Source: Symsagittifera roscoffensis
Lineage: Eukaryota > Xenacoelomorpha > Acoela > Convolutidae
Length of the DNA: 64,000 nt
Reading direction: 5' to 3'
NCBI RefSeq assembly: GCF_963678635.1
Contig: NC_087062.1
Location: forward strand, 12,258,670 to 12,322,669
The notes under the pieces are model-generated. The model ran no database searches, was not told where the DNA came from, and saw only the letters and a program-made list of their open reading frames with translations. Positions 22,319 through 31,900 of the stretch are shown piece by piece. Made by a program: the position numbers and the translations under genes. Positions within the stretch are counted from its first letter, which is position 1. Every line of letters begins with the position of its first letter.

Positions 22319-23272
22319 GTGTCACAAGACATTGACATAGTCGATGATCACGACGATGAGTGGGTTGACGACTGGTCGAAACCCGAGGTAGAATTCGACG
22401 ACGAGCAACAGCAGTCATATGAACAAGACTTGACGAACCTGCGTGTCTTAGAGTGGCTGAATGAGACGACCTCGGATCCTGAGGAGACCAGTGTCACGAT
22501 CCAAGACGTAGATCGTGAAAGCATGAAATACATCAAGACCGAACGAGATGATCCTTCCTGGGCTGCCCAGGAAGGACGACTACTCATTCCAGCTTCTAAC
22601 CTCGACTTGATACCCGGTATGCGATCGACGGGGACGTCGATGAATATTTTTGTCCGGGGAGTGGGGGTAGGACTTACCCACACTGAAAACTTGATAATAA
22701 AAAAATTAAGAATAGCAAGAGAAACAGGAGACTTAGAAGCAGAGACAGGCGAAGAACCTAAGAAACCTGACATAGGCAGGGTAGTTGAGTCATATTTTAA
22801 TTTACCAAATGAATATTCAAGTAACATAATACTAACAGACAGTGATTTCATACTCACAAACAGAACATGTGCGATAGCAATCACAGCAGACATGAGTTTT
22901 AGGACAGCGTTAGCGGCAGATTTTAAGAGAGAATACAAAAACGTGGAATTCCTTTGGAAGCAAAGACCAGGGATAGGGGGCGTAGCAGCCTTACCTCCGG
23001 CGGCGTCGCAGATACCGGGAAAACACTTGTGCTTCTTGGTAATGAGGGCGACGGAGAAACAGCACGTGGACCCAGAGAACCTAGTCTTGTCTTTGACGAG
23101 GCTGAGGGACTTCCTTGTCGAAATGGACGTGAAGGAGCTCTCGCTTCCAGTGTACGATCCAAACAGAAGAAGACTGCATCCTCGGGAATTGTACGCGCTT
23201 GTACACGTGATATTCTCTGATACGAACATACAAGTATATCTACATAAGAAATATTACTTAAGTATGGGCTGA
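22319..23272 (+). pseudogene. C-terminal Gag-Pol extension with macrodomain, unit 1
   Basis: Same frame to the natural stop TGA (23270-23272). An acidic segment of about 170 residues precedes a region from about 22800 that lines up along its length with the TARG1/OARD1-type macrodomain: a hydrophobic AIAITADMS strand, ALAADFKREYKNVEFLWKQ, GGVAALP, a GKHLCFLVMRATEKQHVDP segment, a helix ending FLVEMDVKELSLPVYD, and a final VIFSDTNIQVYL strand. The glycine-rich catalytic loop after the SLP strand reads YDPNRRRL rather than the usual GCGLD type. See the unit 2 copy for function. Confidence 0.75.
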
Positions 23273-23662
23273 GTGATGTGCGAGAGATTGTTAGGCCAAA
23301 GACCAAGTTGTATTTAAAATGTGTGTTATGTTATGTTATGTTATGTTATGGTTATTAAGATCATGGGTAAGTAGGGGTCAGTGACCATGAACAACTAAAT
23401 GACGATCTTGGGAAAAGATCCAAAGTTTGGACTGTCCAATCTTAGGTCGAATTCCAAAATTTTAGAAACCAATTGATTTTAATAAATTTTAGGATAAATA
23501 TCTCTTTATCTGAACTGTTTTAAAGCAAATTTTAACGATATATGTTAGGGTGAAACAGACAAGTGTGATATTTGTGACTTCTTTTCTAGATCCTGATTGA
23601 TCATTTAATAACTCACTTGAGTCAAATATCGAATCGAATCAAATCAAACTTGAAAGAATAGA
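23273..23662 (+). promoter_or_regulatory. Gag-Pol/ORF2 spacer with TTATG microsatellite and candidate splice acceptor
   Basis: This 390-bp noncoding spacer has five TTATG units (23326-23350; four in unit 2) and a pyrimidine-rich acceptor CTTCTTTTCTAG ending at 23589, conserved in unit 2 (CCTTTTCTAG ending 44014), about 75 bases before the ORF2 ATG. Its position suits a subgenomic spliced mRNA for ORF2. No donor was confirmed. Confidence 0.45.
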
Positions 23663-25723
23663 ATGGACAACTTCAACTTGGATGAATTGATGGACCTGGC
23701 AGAAGCATATGTAGGACCGATGATAGATGCGATCTATCGTCGGCTGATCGATCGAGACTTCGCTCTGGAGGACCCAGCGGTAGTCATGTTGCTGACCGCC
23801 CTGATCAACATCTTGGGGCACGACAACCGTGGGGACCGCCCCACGGAAGTCCTGTTGATGGCAGCATATGGAGAAAGAAGAGTACTAGACCGCTCGAACA
23901 TGAGAGTGATGAGGTGGAGAAACGGGGCTCTCTCAGGGAGTGACTTGGCGAATGAGCCTGGATTGGGAAGTTCTAGGACTTACCAACCAGGTGAGATGCC
24001 AATGCCCTCCAAGCCCAAACCTGGGCTGACGAGAATGCATCGGGAGATGAACAGCGAGGCGACCTCGTCTGGTTCACCACTGAGAGCAGCTGTGCCACCA
24101 AAAAGGGCGAAAGTAGCACAGAAGGTTCAGACGAACCAAACCATGCAAGATCTGGACGAGATGAACGATGAGCTGAAAAGTACAAAGAAGGAGCTGGACG
24201 AGATGACCAGAAGCATGCTCCAGATGGAGGAAGATCGGGACATGTGGAGAAAGTTGTTTGAAGACTGCAACCAAAAGCAGGGTCAAGAGATTGAGCGCCT
24301 AAGGCAGGAATACAAAGAGCGATCGGAGCAGATGGCGTTGACAACGGCCGTGGAGAAAGTGATACCTGCAAGGGATATTCCTCGTGGGCAGTCCCCGATG
24401 GAGCTCTTGACGCCTAGAGAAATGAGTCAAACAACGGAGACACGACCTCCAGTAGAGACAAATCGAGTAACAATCCCGGATCCTAGTGACACCTTGGGTG
24501 ACCCCGTCGTAGAACAGACAGTGAGGAAACTGATAGAGACAGCGGGACGACTGGTCGCTAACAAGAATGCGCCAGGTTCCGGGGTGACTGCACCCTATGG
24601 AACGATTGACGATACGGGCAGAGTACAACTCTCCCAGACCGTGATCAGACAAGGGATAAGTAACGTGACACCACTCATGGGGAGCTCGAGAATCCCAGAG
24701 AGGAAAGTACGAAAGATGCCAGCGAAGAAAGTGTCTCGCATAATAGACGTGCAGAAGAATAATCAATTGAAATATAATTTCACGGGAGTTCCGGAGACAG
24801 ATCCGAGGGCCTGCTTCAATCGAGCTACCTGGAGCCCAGCTGTGAACCTGCAGCAACCACCACTCGGGACATCTCATCTGATACTGGGAGACAGCTTGGT
24901 CAGAGTGCTGTCAAATTTGAGGACCTCGTGGGTCACCACGGTGATGGCCTTTGGAGGAGCGACGATAGCCCAATTATATCGGATGGTGGAACTGATGAAT
25001 CCAGGGAGGATTCCCAATGTGATGATCTTAGTTGGGACGAATGACATCTCCAGAGGTTCAGACGAGCAGGAAGCACTATGGGAGTCAATGATGGTGTGTT
25101 TGTTTACTACCCTCTGGCAGAAATTCAGTTGCGCGGTACTGACCGTTTGCACTGTGCCAATGAATACGAGAAGCCTGACAGCCTCAGGAAGAAGACACAA
25201 CGAGGGAGTCGTAAGATGGAACAACATCTTGAGGAACCTAGCAAGTCGGAATGCCGGAAGGATGATCCTCATGGACATCGAACATGAGTTGAGAGCCATG
25301 GATCAGGCCAGACTGACCACGGATGGCATACACTTCGACAGTATTGAAGGACAAGCATGGTTGAAACGAGTCTTCCAAGAGCGGTTGGACGAGCTGGAAG
25401 CAGAACTCTTTGACACAGGAGTGCTGAAGGAAGAGGGAACGGTGAGTGATGCGGTGATTACCACCTTTGTGCCTCCTAGCTTGGAAACACGCTTGGGTAC
25501 GGTCCCGGCCGTCACGAACTACAGGCAACAAAGCTCCAGCGAACCAGGTCGAAGAACAGACGTACAGGATCGATTGGGAGAAGCACCGATGAGGAGGACT
25601 ATTCATCCTAGGAGAAGAATAGGACCTGTTAACCCAATCGAAGAAACAGCAGGCACATCTAGATCGGACACTAGATCGGAGACGACGAGTACCAGTCGAG
25701 AGGAGAGACCGAGCAGAGGCTAG
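23663..25723 (+). CDS. ORF2: coiled-coil SGNH hydrolase-like protein, unit 1
   Basis: The 686-codon frame is intact, with ATG at 23663 conserved in unit 2. Residues ~150-215 form a charged coiled coil (LDEMNDELKSTKKELDEM...). Residues ~403-575 carry the SGNH/GDSL hydrolase blocks: I, LILGDSLVRVL (nucleophile Ser ~410); II, the Gly in AFGGATIAQL; III, LVGTNDIS; V, TDGIHFDS (Asp/His ~553-556). The set is complete, so an active esterase or acetylhydrolase is plausible. SGNH esterases are known in ORF1 proteins of some non-LTR elements; the substrate here is unknown. The C-terminus is Arg/Ser-rich. The TAG stop is followed by ORF3 in the same frame after 3 bases, raising readthrough or reinitiation. 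No signal peptide or membrane segment is seen. Confidence 0.88.
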   Translation: MDNFNLDELMDLAEAYVGPMIDAIYRRLIDRDFALEDPAVVMLLTALINILGHDNRGDRPTEVLLMAAYGERRVLDRSNMRVMRWRNGALSGSDLANEPGLGSSRTYQPGEMPMPSKPKPGLTRMHREMNSEATSSGSPLRAAVPPKRAKVAQKVQTNQTMQDLDEMNDELKSTKKELDEMTRSMLQMEEDRDMWRKLFEDCNQKQGQEIERLRQEYKERSEQMALTTAVEKVIPARDIPRGQSPMELLTPREMSQTTETRPPVETNRVTIPDPSDTLGDPVVEQTVRKLIETAGRLVANKNAPGSGVTAPYGTIDDTGRVQLSQTVIRQGISNVTPLMGSSRIPERKVRKMPAKKVSRIIDVQKNNQLKYNFTGVPETDPRACFNRATWSPAVNLQQPPLGTSHLILGDSLVRVLSNLRTSWVTTVMAFGGATIAQLYRMVELMNPGRIPNVMILVGTNDISRGSDEQEALWESMMVCLFTTLWQKFSCAVLTVCTVPMNTRSLTASGRRHNEGVVRWNNILRNLASRNAGRMILMDIEHELRAMDQARLTTDGIHFDSIEGQAWLKRVFQERLDELEAELFDTGVLKEEGTVSDAVITTFVPPSLETRLGTVPAVTNYRQQSSSEPGRRTDVQDRLGEAPMRRTIHPRRRIGPVNPIEETAGTSRSDTRSETTSTSREERPSRG

Positions 25724-25726
25724 TTG

Positions 25727-28700
25727 ATGTGGTCGAGACCCATACCGTCTCCCTGGCATGTATACAAAGACGAACTAATGAAGCTGGATCTTCAGAGAGT
25801 AAGCTTCATCGAAGATGCAAGGAGGATGCTGAATGGAGCGATGCTATCCGTCAGCAGATTGTACTCGATAACCGGCGTAGACTGGTTGATAGCCGCTAGC
25901 ATAAATTTCAGCTCCACGACGGCCTTGAGATTTGCTGACTTGGAGGGACTGCCCTCTAACAACACGATGGGACCAGTGAATGCGAGACCGTTGCAAGATG
26001 TGAGGTTGAACCATGAGGAGGGGAATCGTGAAGAGAGACCAGGAAGATTCCTGACGACGAGAGCGCCGATTGGACAACACGTGAAGATATTCAAGCAGCT
26101 GACGACACCACCTGGTCATGTGAAGGAAAGAGTGTACCCAAAACTAGTGAACCAAGATGGTGATGCCCAGAGATACGGCGGATTGACAGCGATAAAGAAA
26201 GATGAAACCATCTTCGCCGCCTATGACAAAGCAGAGATGAGGAACGCCAAAATTATGGTAGTAGCGAATTCAGAGTTCGTGTACATTTCCAAGTCTTTGT
26301 TTTGGCCGGACGTCATAAAGTTGGCAGCGGTCGACCTGGACTTACTGCAATCAGTATCTTTGGCTATAGGGGTACAAAGGCAGACGGACATGAATCCAAT
26401 TACAATTGCGTTTGCTGGCATTAATGACCATCTACACAGTAGAGGTTTTCTGAGCAGACTGAGAGACCCTACAACAGCAGAAAACGCAGTATGGCCAGCG
26501 ATAAAAGACATCCTTGAGTCGATGGGTGAAGTGGTGGATGCAACGAAGGAGGGGTCATTCAATAAAGTGGCATTGAGAGTAGTATTCGCGTTGTCTCCGG
26601 GATATGCACATCTCCCGGATGGACTGAAATTCGTGTATGCAATTGTGGCCTTGCTCTCGGAAGGAAAATATGATGTGATCATATCAGCTCCGAATCGCCT
26701 GATAGAAATGGAGAATCTGAGGCCACTTAAGTCTGAACTGCCTGCAGTATGGTCAGATATCTCAAATGCGATGAGAGGATTCAAGGATCACGCGCTACAC
26801 ATGTTAGTGTTGGACGAAGTGCTGGGGTTGGAACTGTCCAATTTCAGTCGACAACTCAAACTGAAACCGGGAATAGACGACGACCATCGAGTGATCGCGG
26901 CAATGTCCAACGACTTATGGTTCCGGGCAATGGAAGTGGCAGGTGAAGACACAAGAAGGAAGAATTCACTGGAAACGAGAGCTCATCTGGAGGCGATGAT
27001 TCTGAGAACCAAACCGGAAGCCAACCAAGTGCTACACCTGAACCCTAGAGTAGCGGCATTGGGTGCAGATGCTTTTGAGCAAGGCCCCGTGATGATCACG
27101 AAGATGCATGCCTACTTGTTGAAGGAGGTGAACCTGGCGGAAAATGCCGGAGAAAAGACTGCCGAGTTTGTAAACAGAATGTGTCAGATTACTCTGGAAA
27201 CCTTCTGGACCCAGGAAATGAAAGGACAGGAGGGCTTTGAAAGGACAGACATGCTAGAAGGGTTGGGAGCCGGATGGACCGCGTCCTTCTTGGCAAAAGT
27301 CTATCCGAAAGTCTCGCACTATTTGATAAAGGAATTCCTTCAAGCAGTGGTGAGAGTATCGATAGTGGAATTAATAGCCTTATTCGTGACATTCGGAGCA
27401 GAGAGTTTCGTGAAAGGACCGGCGATGCTGCTCACCGATGGAATTCAGAACCTGCGGCTAGATGGACTTCTGACATTGATCGCAATTACCCACGGAAACT
27501 TGGGAGGACTAATGGAACTGGCACGTTGTCCAGAGCAGATGAAAGAGAGAGTGAGGAACTTGGATATGAAGAAATCCACGGACTCGTGGAACAAGATAAG
27601 AGACCTGAGACACACTCTTATCCAGTATCTCTTACAACAAAATCGCTTTGGAACGGGAGAAGACGAGACGATTGAAAGAGAGGAAGATGTTAGACGACAT
27701 GTTGGAGGCATGCCACTGTTAACTGATCTGAGCTTGGCTATGAGAACCGATCCCTTGGCGCTGATCAGAGGAGTCACGGAGTTCGTGACAGTGATCTATG
27801 GACCAGCAGTCACGTTTGCGTTCCCTGACGTTAAAGTGGAAGCATATAGGAGGTCGGTGCTGCACCTGAACCTCATATCGGCAGTGGACGGTAGTACACT
27901 GAACTGGTGTGAGCAGCACACATTGCGGGAGCTCATGAGTGAAGATCTATTATTTGCGAAAATATCGGAGCCAGAGATGACAGTCATCAATTTTGACGAT
28001 CACTTCCGTGACCGCATGGGAGAAGTAGAAAGAGGACACATCGAGGTGTTTCCAAGGCTTTGGAATCTGAGGCCCTATGATAAAACGAATGGTGAAATAA
28101 CCAGAGTGCCTCGTCTCACTGCAGCATATCACAAAGTGAGAGAGGAGACGAAGGACTGGGGCGATTACAAGAAGCTGCCGGAGGCAATCCCTGAATTCCC
28201 TCTGATAAGAAGGATGTTGCTCGGAGCAGTCTCCGTGGTACAGACTCCTAGATTGGGAGCGTTCGAAGCCAATGAAAGGAGAGTAGGGAATTTCGTGGGA
28301 ACGATGGATCCATACTTTGTAGGGAGAAATGCCGCCGTGTTACAGTACACACGATTCGCATACACGGATCAAGCGACGAGAAGGCGAATAAGCAACGCCG
28401 CAACTCCCAAGCCTGGAAGATTCGATGAGGAATGGAAGGGATTAGGCTTAGCTCCGATGAGGATGAGAGGCAGGACCGAATTGCCTGAAGCCTCATTAAT
28501 CCTGACCAGTGTGAAAAAAGAGATGAAAGTGGGAGGAATATTGCAGACAAGAACTTTCCTAGCACCCTTCGGCTGCGAAGAAATCAAAGTGGTCCATGGA
28601 GAAGAGGAAGATAAATCGGCCGGTACACTGTTCATACCGAGATTCCAGGAAGAAGCCGACAATGACGAACAAGGACCATCGAGCCCGAACAAAGATAAAT

Positions 28701-28969
28701 CTGAAGGAAATGACGGACAGAGTGGAAGCCGTCAAACCGAAGAACCCATGCAACAAGATCAAGCTGGTGGGGAAGACGACAGGGCATCGACAGGAGGAAC
28801 ATCCAGCCTGGATTTCAATATCTTCAGTGATCTTGAGAACAATGCAGATACATTGGAAACGACTGAGCCAGCGGATGAAGGTATCTCGACACTGGAGCCT
28901 CCGTCAGCCTTTATGGAAATGAAACGGAATTTGCCGGAGAGCAGCTCTCCTTGGCAATTCAAGAAATAA
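25727..28969 (+). CDS. ORF3: large unrecognised protein, unit 1
   Basis: 1080 codons from ATG 25727 (in-frame TTG at 25724). The frame is the same as ORF2, separated only by TAG TTG. I recognise no family. A segment around residues 215-240 (ITIAFAGINDHLHSRGFLSRL) resembles the GxND block of SGNH enzymes, but the GDS serine block is not convincing (VVANSEFVYI), so a degenerate or diverged SGNH fold is only a possibility. A hydrophobic stretch near residue 545 (VSIVELIALFVTFG) is too short and isolated to call a membrane anchor. The last ~90 residues are acidic and Ser/Gln/Glu-rich. The ORF is deleted from unit 2. Long uninterrupted coding in the frame supports a real gene. Confidence 0.8.
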   Translation: MWSRPIPSPWHVYKDELMKLDLQRVSFIEDARRMLNGAMLSVSRLYSITGVDWLIAASINFSSTTALRFADLEGLPSNNTMGPVNARPLQDVRLNHEEGNREERPGRFLTTRAPIGQHVKIFKQLTTPPGHVKERVYPKLVNQDGDAQRYGGLTAIKKDETIFAAYDKAEMRNAKIMVVANSEFVYISKSLFWPDVIKLAAVDLDLLQSVSLAIGVQRQTDMNPITIAFAGINDHLHSRGFLSRLRDPTTAENAVWPAIKDILESMGEVVDATKEGSFNKVALRVVFALSPGYAHLPDGLKFVYAIVALLSEGKYDVIISAPNRLIEMENLRPLKSELPAVWSDISNAMRGFKDHALHMLVLDEVLGLELSNFSRQLKLKPGIDDDHRVIAAMSNDLWFRAMEVAGEDTRRKNSLETRAHLEAMILRTKPEANQVLHLNPRVAALGADAFEQGPVMITKMHAYLLKEVNLAENAGEKTAEFVNRMCQITLETFWTQEMKGQEGFERTDMLEGLGAGWTASFLAKVYPKVSHYLIKEFLQAVVRVSIVELIALFVTFGAESFVKGPAMLLTDGIQNLRLDGLLTLIAITHGNLGGLMELARCPEQMKERVRNLDMKKSTDSWNKIRDLRHTLIQYLLQQNRFGTGEDETIEREEDVRRHVGGMPLLTDLSLAMRTDPLALIRGVTEFVTVIYGPAVTFAFPDVKVEAYRRSVLHLNLISAVDGSTLNWCEQHTLRELMSEDLLFAKISEPEMTVINFDDHFRDRMGEVERGHIEVFPRLWNLRPYDKTNGEITRVPRLTAAYHKVREETKDWGDYKKLPEAIPEFPLIRRMLLGAVSVVQTPRLGAFEANERRVGNFVGTMDPYFVGRNAAVLQYTRFAYTDQATRRRISNAATPKPGRFDEEWKGLGLAPMRMRGRTELPEASLILTSVKKEMKVGGILQTRTFLAPFGCEEIKVVHGEEEDKSAGTLFIPRFQEEADNDEQGPSSPNKDKSEGNDGQSGSRQTEEPMQQDQAGGEDDRASTGGTSSLDFNIFSDLENNADTLETTEPADEGISTLEPPSAFMEMKRNLPESSSPWQFKK

Positions 28970-28985
28970 CGACCAGAGAATCCTC

Positions 28986-31900
28986 ATGGAATCACCTCGG
29001 AGGAGAAGAATAGAGGCCTCAGCCAGAGTAACTTTCTTGGGAACGCTGCCCGAAGAAGAATGGGAAGTACATCACCGAGACCACGAGAGTAGGACGGGAT
29101 GCAAGCTGGACAGAGTGGCGTTTATGGAAGAAGTCTGGACCGTGGTTCAAAGCTATGGGACCCAGTCTATTCTAAAAAGGGGTCTCAACCAACCCTTGAT
29201 GAGAGAAGTGCTTGACAAGCTTGATGAGTGTGAAGGGAGACTGAGTGAGTTGTTGATCGACTCAGCCACTGATGAGAGTGAAGCGAATTCTCCCATCAAG
29301 ATGACACCGCAGGACGATGAAGGAGAGGTGGTGTATCTTTCAAGAACCAGGAGAGGGACGATGCGATCAAAAATGGTGATTGATAAAATCAATGCGATGA
29401 AAATGAAGTTAGGCAGCAGAGTGATGCCGAGGAGAGTTGGAAAGACGAAGGTGGATTCAGAAATATCGATGAAAACTGGTAACTCAGCGAAAAGGAAACG
29501 AGTTGAGGAGGTCATGGATTTGGGGCAAGGTGATTATCAATTGTCTGGCACAGATAGAATATTAACTGATATAGCGATGGTGCCACCCATTCTCATGGCG
29601 GGGATAAAGTCAACCGGTTATAAATCCAAAAGGAGTGACCGCACTCTGACTGGAGCAGCCTTAGAAATGGAAATACTCAGCCAATGTGGAGAGAGCAAAA
29701 TGAAAGACTTCAAGCCATCTCCCATGAATCATGGAAAGGGAAGTGTCGCAGGACAACTAACACCAGTGGAATACAACCGACTGAGAGTGTCGGAGAATGT
29801 GTCGATAGATGAACCCACCGGTGGATACATGGAGATGTTGGAATACCGAAATTCGGCTAGAGGGTATGTAATGGCCCTGGAAGACGAAAAAGCCATGGAG
29901 GGTTATCTAGAAACGATGTTGCAAGGCACCACCCTCAAAGAGAAGGCGTACGGGACTTTGGCGTCGTCTGACATACAGGCGGAAACGATCGAGCAGTTGG
30001 TGAGCCTTCCATGGAAAGCAGTAGTGTTGAGGTATTTCGAAGAGGAAATGAGGACTATGCCAAGGATACATGCTCTCGTGGCAGTACCTTACGTAAGAAC
30101 AGAGTTACAACTCAGGTTCGCCTGGTGCATGATGGGACTGACTCGCGAAGAATATGACTCAGAAGAAAGGAAGAGATCAAAAGAGGAAAAGGTTTTCCTT
30201 ATGACGAACCTGAGGGATCTGATAGTCCAGGAGGGAGCAGCATTAGCGTGTGCGAAGCGGAGAGACGCTCTCTGTTTCATTCGATTCCTGATAGAGCAGA
30301 TTTCAGTACCTGCATTAAACACTTGTGTTAAAATATTGAGGGAAGGCGATGAGCGAACGAAAGCCTTATTCTTGCTAGCACTGCTGGATATGCAGCAAAG
30401 TAAACCGATGAGGGTGAACATGAAAGAACCTGAGGAGTTGGAACCCATGAAAAAGATAGACGAAATCAGGAGATTCTCAAACAAGGAGCTGAGACTCACT
30501 AAAGAATCTATGGGAGCATTGCCAAAATCCAGTGAATACTGTGGACCGATCAAGAAGAAATTGTATGGCTACGTATCCGGGATCATAGGGATTGCGTACA
30601 ATCCTTTCCTGAGTGAAGACATACGCGATTGCTTCTTCGATTATGAGCAGGCGGTGTTGCTAAGATTCTGGACGTCCAGAATTATAACGATTAAGAGCGT
30701 TAACAATACACAGGCCGAATTGGGACTGGTCTTGGAAAAAGAGGTGACTGCACCTTCAGTACCAAAATCCGACAAAAGAGTGGAGTTTGGGTTGGGATTC
30801 TCAGATGAATTACTGAGAACGAGCTTGATGACAGTGTGGGAATTGATGAGGCCATCATGGTGTCCTAGTCCCAACGCTGACTCAATATTACCGGCGACAC
30901 AAGGCGTACAGAGGGAACTGAATGCAGACTGTAACCTGCGTGACCTCAACATCATATATAATGTGATGATAACAGCCTCTAAGAGCAACGGAGAAGATAA
31001 AGTGGAGTTGCCTGGCTGGGGACCAGAAGACTGGGTCAAACCTGGTAGCTGTCTGGCGGAAGTCTGTGGACTGGAGGGTCACGTTTGTGGAGGTTTGGAC
31101 TGTGTGAAGACCCTGGAGAGACAACACAAGCAATTGACGGTATTGTTTGGAAATGTAGTGATGAAAGCTAGAACAGAAACGGAACTGATAGCAGGTTGCC
31201 ATGGAGGAACCGATGTGAATCTAGTGACTGCACTAGGATTCTACAGCATGTTTGGTTCTTTAGAGTCACTATTGAATCTGGAACAGAAACATGAGGTGGT
31301 CACAGCCATCAGTGTAGAAGTATTCCCAGGAGTTCTGCAGACTGAGCAGAAATACATAGGAAGATGGAGGGAAGCAATCGAGACGGAAATGAACATCAGA
31401 CACAGCGAGACTTATTGTAGACCATCAGGAGCACAATATTTGGTTGGTTCAACGTTGGCTCCAATGTGCAGGAGCAGATATCCTGTACATTTCGTGGCTG
31501 TGGATGTGAAGAGTACAAGAACGATCGTGGATCAAGCCTTCTCAGTGCCGAAGTGTGTGAGATTGGCGAGAATGTCTGAAAAGTCTTACGAGTTGCTATG
31601 TAAGATGTTCTCAGCAGTTCCAGAGAGAACCAAGGAGGAGTTGGAATCGATACTGGGAAAAAAGTTCATGGGATACGTGAGTGGGAACTTCAATGACTTC
31701 GAGAGACAGAAACAGAGAGGATCAACTGTTACAGATTACAATACAGTGGACGAGAATGATGAAGTCCACCGAGTGATGATGGAAGTGGAACCATTACTGG
31801 AAGCTTCGGGAAAACGTAATTGGAGGAGCATCATGTTGACACATGACGAGTTTCCTTGCCACTGCTTGCTGCAGACCTGGTGGTATCCCAATCGTAGTAA

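Noticed and set aside
22348-23229. 293-codon minus-strand frame opposite the macrodomain region (and 42919-43647 in unit 2)
   Set aside because: Low-complexity Ser-rich shadow of the Gag-Pol frame; codon bias and conservation belong to the plus strand.
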